64,000 nt of DNA from positions 434,001 through 498,000 of the forward strand of contig NZ_JACRTA010000003.1 of the NCBI RefSeq assembly GCF_014385065.1, given 5' to 3'. Of this stretch, positions 44,239 to 54,320 are shown piece by piece. The notes under the pieces were generated by a model. That model was not told the origin of the DNA, ran no database searches, and saw nothing but the letters and a program-made list of their open reading frames with translations. Position 1 is the stretch's first letter. Each line of letters starts with the position of its first letter. The position numbers were made by a program, and so were the translations under genes. This DNA is from Lentihominibacter hominis. Lineage in GTDB: Bacteria > Bacillota > Clostridia > Peptostreptococcales > Anaerovoracaceae.

Positions 44239-45399
44239 TTATTTACCTACCTTCGATAAGAGACATGCGCATTCGATATGTTTCGTACATGGAAAATTAT
44301 CAAACGGTTTAACAGATTCTACTTTATATCCATAATACTGCATATAATAAAGATTTTCCGCCAGTGTCTTGGGATTACAAGAAATATATACTATCTGATC
44401 TACACCGTATCGGATTATTTTATCAAGAGCATCAGGTGAAATGCCCATCCTCGGAGGATCAACCACTATGACATCCGGTTTTTCCTCAACAGTTTTTAGC
44501 ATTTCGCAAACATCTCCGGAAATAAACCGGCAGTTATCCAGTCCATTCAAAGCTGCATTTTCCTTTGCTGCTTCCACCGCCTCTTTTACAAGCTCTATGC
44601 CTATAACCTTCTTTGCTTTTTTCGCCAGAGTTTGGGTTATGGTTCCGGTACCGCAATAAAGATCGAATACGGTTTTATCCTGAAAATCATCTATAAGATC
44701 AAGAGCATACGAATACAGCTTTTCCACTGCATCGACATTAGTCTGAAAAAAAGAAAATGCACTGACTTTAAATTTAAGACCAAGTATCTCCTCCATATAG
44801 TACTCACGTCCGTAAAGAATTCTCAGCTCATCGCAGTATACGGCGTCCGCCAGCCTGTCATTAACAGTACGGAGGATGCCTACTATCTTATTTTCCAAAG
44901 AAAGCTCCAGCAGCATATCAGTAAATTCCTTTTCGTCAAAGCCTTTCTCTGAGCTGGTGACCACATTAACCAAAAGCTCTCCTGTCCTTATTCCCCTTCT
45001 TACTATCAGATGCCTCATAAGCCCCTTATGACTTTTCTTATGGTAATGAGAATATCCCTTCTCAGATGCAAAATTGAGAACGGTTCTCAGGATTTTATTG
45101 AAATCATTGTGGACCAACTGACACTGATCTACAGTTACTATAGACATAAAATGTCTTTTTTTGTGCATCCCCAAAGTCATAGGGCCGTCTTTTTCCATAT
45201 CTCCAAAAGTATACTCCATTTTATTTCTGTAAGCATATCTTTCAGGAGCCGGTTCTATGTCAAAAAGCTGTCCGTATTTTATACTTTTTTTATCAAGAAA
45301 ACCTTTGACTTCCCCTACTTTATTCTTAAGCTGCTTATCATAATCAATCCCCTGATATACACAGCCGCCGCAGACATTGCTGTCTCTGCAAATTTCCAT
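44239..45399 (-). CDS. rlmD: 23S rRNA m5U1939 methyltransferase (RlmD/RlmCD-type)
   Basis: A 386-residue RNA uracil-C5 methyltransferase. The N-terminal cysteines in CRDSNVCGGCVYQG, with a further Cys in TVDQCQLVH near 93, ligate a [4Fe-4S] cluster. The methyltransferase domain has VFDLYCGTGTITQTLA near 240, VDPPRMGI near 312 and the catalytic Cys in VYISCNPKTLAENL near 340. Gram-positive enzymes of this family can modify U747 and U1939, so the site is not certain. The usual N-terminal TRAM domain is missing. It lies 27 bases downstream of tgt on the same strand and may be cotranscribed. Confidence 0.9.
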   Translation of the reverse strand: MEICRDSNVCGGCVYQGIDYDKQLKNKVGEVKGFLDKKSIKYGQLFDIEPAPERYAYRNKMEYTFGDMEKDGPMTLGMHKKRHFMSIVTVDQCQLVHNDFNKILRTVLNFASEKGYSHYHKKSHKGLMRHLIVRRGIRTGELLVNVVTSSEKGFDEKEFTDMLLELSLENKIVGILRTVNDRLADAVYCDELRILYGREYYMEEILGLKFKVSAFSFFQTNVDAVEKLYSYALDLIDDFQDKTVFDLYCGTGTITQTLAKKAKKVIGIELVKEAVEAAKENAALNGLDNCRFISGDVCEMLKTVEEKPDVIVVDPPRMGISPDALDKIIRYGVDQIVYISCNPKTLAENLYYMQYYGYKVESVKPFDNFPCTKHIECACLLSKVGK

Positions 45400-45426
45400 A
45401 TTGTAAAATAACCTTTCTATTTCAAA

Positions 45427-46584
<1,158 letters not shown>

Positions 46585-46611
46585 TCAAACTATCATATAA
46601 TACCATAAAGG

Positions 46612-47136
46612 TTACAGATACTTCAATATACTGCTGTACTGGTGCAAAAGTTTTTCCATTGAACAACCACAGTTCGCAGGACTTGTGGAAGGGAGGGCGA
46701 TAGCCTTTATTCCGCACGAAGGCAAGCACAGTTTTTCATAAAGCTTTGACGCTTTGCCTCCTGTGGTAAATATTGCTCCAATACAGGCAACGCTTAATAT
46801 CTGCCCCATATCATTTGCAACAGGATTCTTTATGCTGCTATCATCAGCACCTTTTATCTCACAGCTTTCCAGCACATCCCACAAAGCTATATTATGCCTT
46901 TTAAGAAATTCCTTTCTTTCCTGTACCGTCTCTGGAGTATTTTCATGGAAAAGTTCTCCCAGTACAGGCCAAAACCTGTTTCTGGGATGACCGTAATAAA
47001 ACCCCTGCTCCCTGGATTTAGGAGACGGCATACTGCCTAAAATCAAAATTTTTGAATCTTTATCAAAAAAAGGTCCAAACTCATGAGTGACCTTTACAAG
47101 CTTTGTATCTTTTTTATTCGGCATATCTTCCCTCAC
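46612..47136 (-). CDS. DNA-deoxyinosine glycosylase (UDG superfamily)
   Basis: A 174-residue protein of the uracil-DNA glycosylase superfamily, hypoxanthine branch (TIGR04274): motif A region [29 protein letters not shown] near 30-58 in segments, GHPRNRFW being diagnostic, [19 protein letters not shown] near 88 and the late [10 protein letters not shown], equivalent to the active-site loop. It would remove hypoxanthine arising from adenine deamination. The start overlaps the queA stop by four bases, so it is embedded in the queA-tgt operon. Confidence 0.88.
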   Translation of the reverse strand: MREDMPNKKDTKLVKVTHEFGPFFDKDSKILILGSMPSPKSREQGFYYGHPRNRFWPVLGELFHENTPETVQERKEFLKRHNIALWDVLESCEIKGADDSSIKNPVANDMGQILSVACIGAIFTTGGKASKLYEKLCLPSCGIKAIALPSTSPANCGCSMEKLLHQYSSILKYL

Positions 47137-48203
47137 TCTATAAACATTGCGTCGCCATAACTAAAAAACCTATATTTTTCTTTAACTGCTTCGTCATATA
47201 TTTCAAGAATTTTTTTTCTGTCATACAATGCTGATATCAGCATAAGCAAAGTAGATTTAGGCAAGTGAAAATTAGTAATAAGGCTGTCCACAATCTTGAA
47301 TTCATATCCAGGATATATAAATATACCTGTGCTTCCTTCTCCGTTTTTTATTTGCCAGCAACCTCTGACGCCCTCTGCCGATAAAACATTTTCGTCAAAA
47401 TAAGCTGCACTTTCTATAGTCCTTGTGGATGTAGTTCCCACAGAAATTATTCTTCTGCCTTCCTTCTTTGCTTTATTTATAGCCGCTGCACTTTCCGGGT
47501 TGATGGAATACTCCTCAAAATGCATAGTATGATCCTCAACGTTATCACACTTTACAGGTCTGAATGTTCCTATTCCGACATGTAAAGTAACATAGATAAG
47601 TTCGATTCCTTTGTCTTTCGCTTTCCGAAGAAGCTGATCCGTAAAATGCAGTCCTGCTGTAGGCGCAGCTACAGACCCCTCTTCTCTGCAGTACACTGTC
47701 TGGTACCGCTCTTTGTCTTCCTGATCACCGGGTCTTTCTATATAAGGCGGAAGCGGCATTCTTCCCAATTCTTCGAGCCTTTCCATGAAAATCCCTTCAT
47801 ATTCAAACTCCACAATTCTGGTTCCGTCAGAACCAAAATCCTTTATAGTTGCTATGAATCGGGGTGACTGGCTAAAAATCACACGGTCTGTGGGCTTCAG
47901 TTTTCTTCCCGGTCTGACCATAGTCTCCCATGTATCTCCTTCTATACGCTTTATCAAAAGAAACTCCACTTTTGCTCCGGTCTTTTCTTTCACACCGTAA
48001 AGTCTTGCAGGCAACACCTTAGAATTATTCAAAACAAGGCAGTCCCCTTTTTTAAGATAATCTATTATATCAAAAAAATGTTTATGTTCCAGTTTGCCCG
48101 TATCTCTATGAACCACCAAAAGTCTGGAACTGTCTCTTCTTTCAGCCGGTTTCTGAGCTATAAGCTCTTCCGGCAGATTATAGTCAAAATCACTGATTCT
48201 CAT
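47133..48203 (-). CDS. queA: S-adenosylmethionine:tRNA ribosyltransferase-isomerase
   Basis: A 356-residue QueA, which transfers the ribosyl part of SAM to preQ1-tRNA to make epoxyqueuosine. Marks are the [26 protein letters not shown] start (in segments), [12 protein letters not shown] near 60, MPLPPYI near 148, [12 protein letters not shown] near 177, [10 protein letters not shown] near 207 and [14 protein letters not shown] near 252. It works with Tgt, two genes downstream. It lies 12 bases behind ruvB. Confidence 0.98.
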   Translation of the reverse strand: MRISDFDYNLPEELIAQKPAERRDSSRLLVVHRDTGKLEHKHFFDIIDYLKKGDCLVLNNSKVLPARLYGVKEKTGAKVEFLLIKRIEGDTWETMVRPGRKLKPTDRVIFSQSPRFIATIKDFGSDGTRIVEFEYEGIFMERLEELGRMPLPPYIERPGDQEDKERYQTVYCREEGSVAAPTAGLHFTDQLLRKAKDKGIELIYVTLHVGIGTFRPVKCDNVEDHTMHFEEYSINPESAAAINKAKKEGRRIISVGTTSTRTIESAAYFDENVLSAEGVRGCWQIKNGEGSTGIFIYPGYEFKIVDSLITNFHLPKSTLLMLISALYDRKKILEIYDEAVKEKYRFFSYGDAMFIE

Positions 48204-48215
48204 GCAAATATCCTC

Positions 48216-49253
48216 TTAATCACTTATTGTAACAGTAAATTGTTTTTCTCCATCATCTGCTGCTATTCCCAGATGCTTATAAGCTGCCTCAGAGACAACT
48301 CTTCCTTTTTGCGTCCTATGAAGAAACCCTATCTGGATAAGATATGGCTCATAAACATCCTCAATAGTAACCCTTTCCTCGCCTATAGACGCGGCTATTG
48401 TATCTATGCCCACAGGTCCTCCTCTAAAGCGCTGTATAATCGTCCTCAGAATCTCTCTATCAAGGCTTTCAAGTCCCATCTCATCTACGCCCAGAGCTTT
48501 TAGCGCTTTATTTGTTATATCTATATCTATATTCCCCGTACCTTTTACCTGAGAAAAATCACGAACTCGTTTAAGCATCCTATTGGCCACACGCGGCGTT
48601 CCCCGTGAACGCTTGGCCATCTCATTCATGGACGCTTCATCAGCTGATACCCCCAGAATCTCCGCTGATCTTCCTATTATTTTTTTCAGCTCTTCTGCCG
48701 TATACATTTCAAATTTACAACTGACTCCGAATCTATCCCGCAGAGGCGCTGATAAACTGCCTGCTCTGGTAGTTGCCCCTATGAGAGTGAATCTGGCAAT
48801 ATCAAGTCTTATAGATCTTGCAGAAGGACCTTTTCCTATTATTATATCAAGAGCAAAATCTTCCATAGCAGAATACAGGACTTCTTCAACAGACCTGTTT
48901 AGTCTATGTATCTCATCAATAAAAAGCACATCATTTTCATTAAGATTTGTGAGTATTGCCGCCAGATCTCCTGCCCTTTCTATCGCAGGGCCCGACGTTA
49001 TCCTTATATCTACGCCCATTTCATTAGCTATTATACCGGCAAGGGTAGTTTTGCCCAGACCGGGAGGACCATAAAAAAGCACATGATCCAAAGGTTCTTT
49101 CCTTATCTTTGCGGCCTCTATAAAAATTTTCAAATTATCCGTTGCTTTTTTCTGCCCTATATAATCCTGCAGAGTCTGCGGTCTAAGAGTGCTCTCAGAT
49201 CGTCCCTCTCCTTGTCCCAACTCTGCCGCAGTTATTCTTTCTTCATAATCCAT
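48216..49253 (-). CDS. ruvB: Holliday junction branch migration ATPase RuvB
   Basis: A 345-residue AAA+ motor: [13 protein letters not shown] near 22, Walker [12 protein letters not shown] near 66, Walker [10 protein letters not shown] near 113, sensor [18 protein letters not shown] near 158 and the C-terminal winged helix with [10 protein letters not shown]. It drives branch migration with RuvA. Start is 12 bases after the ruvA stop; downstream queA follows by 12 bases. Confidence 0.98.
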   Translation of the reverse strand: MDYEERITAAELGQGEGRSESTLRPQTLQDYIGQKKATDNLKIFIEAAKIRKEPLDHVLFYGPPGLGKTTLAGIIANEMGVDIRITSGPAIERAGDLAAILTNLNENDVLFIDEIHRLNRSVEEVLYSAMEDFALDIIIGKGPSARSIRLDIARFTLIGATTRAGSLSAPLRDRFGVSCKFEMYTAEELKKIIGRSAEILGVSADEASMNEMAKRSRGTPRVANRMLKRVRDFSQVKGTGNIDIDITNKALKALGVDEMGLESLDREILRTIIQRFRGGPVGIDTIAASIGEERVTIEDVYEPYLIQIGFLHRTQKGRVVSEAAYKHLGIAADDGEKQFTVTISD

Positions 49254-49265
49254 TATGCTGTTCCT

Positions 49266-49868
49266 CTAAAATAAGTTTTTAAGCGCTCGTTTTATATATT
49301 CTTCTGCCGTCAAATCGTTGTCAGTAATAGAAGCCAACGCTCCACTCGCCTCTCCTCTTGTATATCCCAAAGATATAAGAGCACTGACAGCTTCACTCCT
49401 GCCGTCTGACAAGATCTGTCCGCGATCGCTGCTTTCCTCTGTATCAGAAGCAGATATCCCCTCTTCTGTACTAAACTTATCTTTAAGTTCCAGAACAATT
49501 CTTTCCGCTGTCTTTTTTCCTATGCCATTAGCTTTTGTAAGAGTCTTAACATCTTCAAATACTATAGCCTGCTGAAGCTGTTCAAGTGAAAAGGCTGACA
49601 ATACAGAAACAGCCGCTTTGGCTCCTACCCCACTTACCGTTATCAGTTTTCGAAAAGCATCCAGCTCTCCTTTACGCATAAAACCATAAAGGCTGACATC
49701 ATCTTCTCTGACAGTCATAGCTGTATAAACCATTACTTCACTGCCTTCGCTGCTCAGATAAGCGCGGGAATTGGCCGGAACAAATATCTCATACCCTACT
49801 CCATTGACATCTACTATTATATATCCATCGCCTTTTTCGGCAAGAGATCCTCGTATAAAACCTATCAT
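49266..49868 (-). CDS. ruvA: Holliday junction DNA-binding protein RuvA
   Basis: A 200-residue RuvA: OB-fold start MIGFIRGSLAEKGDGYIIVDVNGVGYEI, helix-hairpin-helix segments LITVSGVGAKAA near 73 and LTKANGIGKKTAERIV near 107, and a C-terminal RuvB-binding domain (about 150-200) with ALISLGYTRGEAS. It holds the four-way junction. The start overlaps the ruvC stop by four bases. Confidence 0.98.
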   Translation of the reverse strand: MIGFIRGSLAEKGDGYIIVDVNGVGYEIFVPANSRAYLSSEGSEVMVYTAMTVREDDVSLYGFMRKGELDAFRKLITVSGVGAKAAVSVLSAFSLEQLQQAIVFEDVKTLTKANGIGKKTAERIVLELKDKFSTEEGISASDTEESSDRGQILSDGRSEAVSALISLGYTRGEASGALASITDNDLTAEEYIKRALKNLF

Positions 49869-50368
49869 CTTATATCAAGCTCCTTTAATCTTTTTCTCGT
49901 CTCGGCTGAATGACCGTGACATATGGCCGCCGCCAGTGCATCCGCTGTATCATCAGGTTTGGGAATCTTTTTAAGGTTCAGTATAGTTTTCACCATCATC
50001 TGTACCTGTTTTTTATCAGCTCTGCCATAGCCTACCAGCGCCTGCTTTATCTGCAGTGGAGTATATTCTTCAATCTCAAGACCTCCTTTTACACATGCCA
50101 AAACAGCAACCCCCCTTGCCTGCCCCACAAGGATAGCAGTCTTCGCATTGGTATTGAAAAACAGCTGCTCTATGGATGCTACGTCGGGCTTCTCCTCATC
50201 TATTATCTCTCTAAGAGAATCATATAGGTATTCCAGCCTGTCAGTCATATCCATAGAAGCATCTGTTGTCACCGCCCCATAACTGCACACTTTAAATCTA
50301 TTTCCTATTTTTTCCACTATACCGTATCCTAAAATCGCATATCCCGGATCTATGCCTAAAATTTTCAT
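49865..50368 (-). CDS. ruvC: Holliday junction resolvase RuvC
   Basis: A 167-residue RuvC nuclease: catalytic Asp in LGIDPGYAILGYG near 7, Glu in SIEQLFFNTNAKTA near 66, and the Asp of DDTADALAAAICH near 141. It cuts Holliday junctions symmetrically. An ATG 18 codons upstream has no ribosome site; AAAGGATG lies before the ATG at 50368. It leads the ruvC-ruvA-ruvB-queA transcript. Confidence 0.97.
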   Translation of the reverse strand: MKILGIDPGYAILGYGIVEKIGNRFKVCSYGAVTTDASMDMTDRLEYLYDSLREIIDEEKPDVASIEQLFFNTNAKTAILVGQARGVAVLACVKGGLEIEEYTPLQIKQALVGYGRADKKQVQMMVKTILNLKKIPKPDDTADALAAAICHGHSAETRKRLKELDIR

Positions 50369-50450
50369 AAAACATCCTTTGCTGATATTCATAATAATTA
50401 TATAAGTATACCATAAACACATTAGTAATGAAACAACTGTTCTTTGTTTA

Positions 50451-50479
50451 TTGACTAATACCCTATATGGGTATATAAT
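50451..50479 (+). promoter_or_regulatory. Promoter with CsoR-like operator
   Basis: TTGACT (50451-50456), 17 bases, TATAAT (50474-50479). The spacer holds the dyad ATACCC-TATAT-GGGTAT (50458-50474), close to the copper-repressor CsoR sites of Bacillus copZA (TACCC then GGGGGTA). A repressor there would block RNA polymerase. Confidence 0.7.
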
Positions 50480-50509
50480 ATATTAAAAAATTCAGGAGGT
50501 ATGAGATTA

Positions 50510-50878
50510 ATGAAAAACATAATAATATTTCTTGTTATCGCAGTTATCCTTATTTTTGCAATACGCTCCAGTATAAAACATTTCAAAGGAGAAAGCAGCT
50601 GCTGCGGAGGAAACGGAAACTCAAAATTAAAAAAGAAAAAACTTCAAGGGCCTAAAACGGCAGAAAAAATCATATATATCGAAGGTATGCACTGCGAACA
50701 CTGTAAACAAAATGTAGAACAAAGGATAAACGAAATAAACGGTGCAGTAGCGAAAGTAAATTTGAACAAAAATATGGCTGTAGTCTCTACGGACCGTCCT
50801 ATCAGCGATGAAATTCTTATTAAAGCAGTCGAAAAAGCAAACTTCAAAGTCCGGGATATAAAAACTACGTTATCCTGA
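50510..50878 (+). CDS. Membrane-anchored heavy-metal-associated (HMA) domain protein
   Basis: A protein of about 122 residues. An N-terminal membrane segment (about 2-22) is followed by a SCCGGNGNS cysteine motif near 31, a lysine-rich linker and a C-terminal HMA domain with the metal-binding GMHCEHCKQNVEQRI near 60, as in CopZ and copper ATPase N-terminal domains. It probably binds copper or another soft metal at the membrane. AGGAGG lies ten bases before the ATG at 50510, so that codon is preferred to the ATG at 50501. The promoter with a CsoR-like dyad supports metal control. No copA or csoR gene is in this window. Confidence 0.88.
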   Translation: MKNIIIFLVIAVILIFAIRSSIKHFKGESSCCGGNGNSKLKKKKLQGPKTAEKIIYIEGMHCEHCKQNVEQRINEINGAVAKVNLNKNMAVVSTDRPISDEILIKAVEKANFKVRDIKTTLS

Positions 50879-50893
50879 ATGCCGGTCATATTT

Positions 50894-50915
50894 AAGAGGC
50901 TCCCGAATGCCTCTT
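50894..50915 (+). terminator. Terminator behind the HMA gene
   Basis: AAGAGGC and GCCTCTT around an eight-base loop, followed by ATTTTATTTTTT. Confidence 0.82.
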
Positions 50916-51032
50916 ATTTTATTTTTTAAGGGAAGAGTAAAAATCTCACCTTAAAACGGCAGCCTCTATACAATGTATCTATCTTTAAATCCTTCCTACA
51001 TATTTTTATCACAGAAAAAATACATAACACTT

Positions 51033-51123
51033 GAGAATATTTTTCATTTCATGGTATAATTATAAATATATCCCACCCTGCGTCAAGACAAGTTGCAAAC
51101 CATCTGCAATCGTCTGCGCAGAC
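51033..51123 (+). promoter_or_regulatory. argR promoter and leader palindrome
   Basis: A -10 TATAAT at 51055-51060 with TTGAGA 18 bases upstream. The leader then holds the perfect palindrome GTCTGCGCAGAC at 51112-51123, about 19 bases before the ribosome binding site, and a TTGCA/TGCAA pair just before it. No T-run. An ARG box cannot be assigned with confidence. Confidence 0.5.
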
Positions 51124-51153
51124 CGACGGCTAAATATTTTCGGAGGAATTAAC

Positions 51154-51606
51154 ATGCGAATCTCAAGACAGAATAAAATACTCGAACTCATTGAAACTTA
51201 TGAGATTGAGACACAGGATAAACTTGTATCCATGCTCAGAGATTTCGGCTACGAAGTCACTCAGGCAACTATTTCAAGAGATATAAAAGAACTTCAGTTA
51301 GTCAAAACTTTATCATCTACAGGGAAGTATAAATATGCACAGCCATCTCAGGCAGACGGTCCTATGTCTGACAGATTTTCAAATATTTTCAGAGAAACTG
51401 TCAAATCTACAGCCCATTCCGGAAACATAGTTCTTCTCAAAACATTATCCGGATGTGCAAGCGCAGCAGCTGAAGCTCTTGATTCCATAGGCCTTCCCAA
51501 TGTTATCGGCTCTGTAGCCGGAGACAATACTATAATGTTTGTCATAGATGATCCTGAAAACGCTCCCAAAGTAGTGGAAATTTTAGAAAACATGCTAAAA
51601 AAATAA
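51154..51606 (+). CDS. argR: Arginine repressor/activator ArgR
   Basis: A 150-residue ArgR. N-terminal winged helix with SRQNKILELIETYEIETQDKLVSMLRDFGYEVTQATISRDIKEL (in segments, residues 4-46), C-terminal hexamerisation and arginine-binding domain with LSGCASAAAEALDS near 100 and GSVAGDNTIMFVIDD near 122. With arginine bound it represses arginine synthesis genes and in some Gram-positives activates arc operons, so it may control arcB-arcA-arcC in this window. GGAGGAATTAAC before the ATG at 51154 decides the start over a longer open frame. It is followed by recN, the classic pairing. Confidence 0.97.
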   Translation: MRISRQNKILELIETYEIETQDKLVSMLRDFGYEVTQATISRDIKELQLVKTLSSTGKYKYAQPSQADGPMSDRFSNIFRETVKSTAHSGNIVLLKTLSGCASAAAEALDSIGLPNVIGSVAGDNTIMFVIDDPENAPKVVEILENMLKK

Positions 51607-51622
51607 CAGAGGTATACTATAA

Positions 51623-53242
51623 ATGATCAGACATCTCAAAATAAAAGATTTTGCCGTAATAGAAAACGCAGAAATAGATTTTTACGATGGACTTAATATC
51701 ATTACCGGAGAAACCGGTGCAGGTAAATCAATAGTAATAGAAGCAGTGAGCCTTGCTCTGGGAAGCCGGGCAGATACTGCTTTTATTCGTTCAGGTAAAA
51801 AAAAGGCACTGATACAGATGATCGCAGATCATGATGGAAAAGAATATATAATAACCAGAGAAATCTCGGCTTCAGGCAAAAATATTTGCAAGATAAACGA
51901 TGAGATAGTAACTTTAACTCATCTGAATTCTCTTTGCAAAAAACTCGCTGATATCCACGGGCAATATGACCACCAGTCTCTTCTCAACCCGGATTACCAT
52001 ATCAATCTTATTGATCTATACCACAAAGAAGAGATAAAACCTGCAAAAGACAAAGTCATTGAAGAATACGAAAATTACTCCGAAATAAGATCAAAGCTTA
52101 AAGTTCTTCTTGCAGATGTGGCGAAAGGAAATCGTGAACGCGATTTTATGCAGTATGAATTTGATGAACTTCAGAATGCAAAATTAGTAAAAGGAGAAGA
52201 CGATGATTTAGAAGAAAAAGTCCGGCTTCTTCAAAATAGTGAAAAAATATATGAAAACCTGGCAGGCGCCTATCAAGTTGCTTCTGAAGATGAATACTCA
52301 GCACTTTCCGCATTAAAACGTATTTCGGATATGATTGGAGAAATATCTTCGTATTCTCCGGAAATAGAAATGCTGAGCAAAAGGCTCAGTGAGCTTTATT
52401 ATGATTTTGAAGATATCTCTTCTTCTATAAGAGATTGTCGAGACAATACAGTCTTTTCACCGAATGAGCTTGATATGTGTATATCTCGCCTGGAAACTAT
52501 TAATAAACTGAAAAACAAACATGGAAAATCCATAGAAGAACTGATCCAGTATAAAAAACAACTTGATGAAAAGCTCTCTTCAATACAATCTGCAGATAAT
52601 ATTAAAGAAACACTTGAAAAAAAGCTTGCCAAACACCGAAAAGCTCTCATTTCAGCTTGCGAAAATCTTTCGCTTATCCGAAAAGAGGCAGCAAAACAGT
52701 TGGAGGAAAAAATAACAGCCGAACTTAAAGAGCTGAATTTCAATGATGCCAAATTTTCCATACAATTTAAAAAGGCAGACGCTTTCACATCCAACGGATC
52801 AGATATTGCGGAATTCATGATAAGTACCAATAAGGGAGAACCTCTTAAACCATTGAGTAAAATCGCTTCCGGAGGAGAAATGTCAAGAATAATGCTTGCT
52901 TTTAAAAAAATTATCGGAGATTACGACGAGATCCCTACTATGATTTTCGATGAAATAGACAGTGGCATAAGCGGAATAACTGCCAGCATCGTCGGAAATA
53001 AACTCGAAGAAATAGCGCAAAGTCATCAGATCATATGTATCACTCACCTTCCGCAGATAGCAGCTTATGGTGTACATAACTACAAAATCTCGAAGATTTC
53101 TGACGATACGATGACATATACTACCATTCTTCCCCTTTCACATGAAGAAAAAATCCATGAAATAGCAAGGCTTTTAGGGGGATCCAACATAACAGATACT
53201 ACACTCAAATCAGCAGAAGAACTGATAGAAGCCTCACATTAA
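51623..53242 (+). CDS. recN: DNA repair protein RecN
   Basis: A 539-residue SMC-like ATPase: LKIKDFAVIENAEIDF start, Walker A GETGAGKSIVIEA near 30, a long coiled-coil middle (about 150-380), the ABC signature ASGGEMSRIMLAFK near 415 and Walker B TMIFDEIDSGISG near 440. RecN gathers broken DNA ends in recombination repair. It starts 16 bases behind argR. Slightly shorter than the usual 550-570. Confidence 0.97.
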   Translation: MIRHLKIKDFAVIENAEIDFYDGLNIITGETGAGKSIVIEAVSLALGSRADTAFIRSGKKKALIQMIADHDGKEYIITREISASGKNICKINDEIVTLTHLNSLCKKLADIHGQYDHQSLLNPDYHINLIDLYHKEEIKPAKDKVIEEYENYSEIRSKLKVLLADVAKGNRERDFMQYEFDELQNAKLVKGEDDDLEEKVRLLQNSEKIYENLAGAYQVASEDEYSALSALKRISDMIGEISSYSPEIEMLSKRLSELYYDFEDISSSIRDCRDNTVFSPNELDMCISRLETINKLKNKHGKSIEELIQYKKQLDEKLSSIQSADNIKETLEKKLAKHRKALISACENLSLIRKEAAKQLEEKITAELKELNFNDAKFSIQFKKADAFTSNGSDIAEFMISTNKGEPLKPLSKIASGGEMSRIMLAFKKIIGDYDEIPTMIFDEIDSGISGITASIVGNKLEEIAQSHQIICITHLPQIAAYGVHNYKISKISDDTMTYTTILPLSHEEKIHEIARLLGGSNITDTTLKSAEELIEASH

Positions 53243-53271
53243 AAAATTAAGAAGCAATACAAAAAAATATC

Positions 53272-53775
53272 TTACCTGTAATTTTTAACTGCATCTATTA
53301 TAGCAGCAACTGTATTTTCCGAATGATATTTATCGGAGACCACCTTACAATCAGCATACTTTTCATAAAGCGGAACTCTCATTTCATACAAACTGCTTAT
53401 AGTCTGCCCCTTTTCCATCGCAACGCCTCTTGTTTTTATATTTTTGAGGCGTTTTTTTATTACAGAAAGAGAAGCCTCTATATACACTACTATACCGTTT
53501 TCTTTCAGATGTTTCATGGCCGAATCATAATAAACAGCGCTCCCCCCTGTAGCAATTACTGTATTTTGCACAGTTACGGAACTGATTACCTGTTCTTCCA
53601 GTTTTTTAAAAACCTCAATTCCATCATTGTTTATTATATCCTGAAGCCCCTTTCCGGCCTCTTCCTGTATCAGCAGATCCGTATCCAAAAAATTCATCTT
53701 TAACGATTTTGCTAAAACCACACCTGTAACACTTTTACCGCATGCCGGCATTCCTATCAAAACTATGTTTTTCAT
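53272..53775 (-). CDS. aroK: Shikimate kinase
   Basis: A 167-residue shikimate kinase phosphorylating shikimate with ATP in aromatic amino acid synthesis. Marks are the P-loop GMPACGKSVTG near 8, LDTDLLIQ near 31 (shikimate and Mg), ATGGSAVY near 75, the lid region with RGVAMEKG near 116 and RVPLYEKYAD near 133. Length is typical. Its start overlaps the upstream DUF523 gene by four bases. No other aro gene is near. Confidence 0.93.
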   Translation of the reverse strand: MKNIVLIGMPACGKSVTGVVLAKSLKMNFLDTDLLIQEEAGKGLQDIINNDGIEVFKKLEEQVISSVTVQNTVIATGGSAVYYDSAMKHLKENGIVVYIEASLSVIKKRLKNIKTRGVAMEKGQTISSLYEMRVPLYEKYADCKVVSDKYHSENTVAAIIDAVKNYR

Positions 53776-54245
53776 CTTATAGCTCCTTCTTCTTCATCTA
53801 TTAACGACTGTACATCATTTATCTGATTCTCCGAAAAAACCCGAAATCCTGATTTTCTTAAAAGCTCTGCAGTCACACCTTCTCCTTTTACTGTTTTTCC
53901 CGAAAAACTTCCATCATATATCATATTGCTTCCGCACGAAGGACTCTTTTCTTTCATTAATGCACATATCACATTGTAAGCTCTGGCAAGTCTTACAGCT
54001 TCTCTGGCGCCTTTCATATACGCTTCAGTCACATCCACTCCCTGTCTGGTCACTACTTTATGTTGTCTTCTCTGGGCATCTGATCTGGGGACCGTAAGTC
54101 CTCCAAAAACCTCAGGACATACAGGAATCAAACGACCTTCAGCCTTCCACCGCAGGAATCGCTCATCATTTTCAGCTTTAGATTTACCATCATATCTAAC
54201 AGGACAGCCCCCATACAAGCATTGACTTACCAAAATTTTTTTCAT
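53772..54245 (-). CDS. DUF523 family protein
   Basis: A 157-residue protein of the DUF523 family. It has the conserved start ILVSQCLYGGCPVRYDG, VCPEVFGGLTVPR near 38, and LMKEKSPSCGSNMIYDG near 96. The four conserved cysteines suggest metal or cluster binding; the family function is not established, although a related domain occurs in thiouracil desulfidase-type proteins. It is coupled to aroK by a four-base overlap and separated from ispH-rpsA by a strong terminator. Confidence 0.9.
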   Translation of the reverse strand: MKKILVSQCLYGGCPVRYDGKSKAENDERFLRWKAEGRLIPVCPEVFGGLTVPRSDAQRRQHKVVTRQGVDVTEAYMKGAREAVRLARAYNVICALMKEKSPSCGSNMIYDGSFSGKTVKGEGVTAELLRKSGFRVFSENQINDVQSLIDEEEGAIR

Positions 54246-54276
54246 TGTATACCATCCCTTCTTTCATGATAAAAAA

Positions 54277-54300
54277 CAGGAGATGGTTCGCCATCTCCTG
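54277..54300 (-). terminator. Terminator behind ispH-rpsA
   Basis: CAGGAGATGG and CCATCTCCTG around a four-base TTCG loop, with A-run upstream and T-run on the minus strand. Confidence 0.92.
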
Positions 54301-54320
54301 AATTTTTTATCATGTTCGCT

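Noticed and set aside
50451..50479. Riboswitch before the HMA gene
   Set aside because: The dyad lies in the promoter spacer, upstream of the transcript start, so it acts as DNA operator and not as RNA.
51031..51153. Longer ArgR with 41 extra residues
   Set aside because: The extra codons cover the promoter and leader; GGAGGAATTAAC supports 51154.
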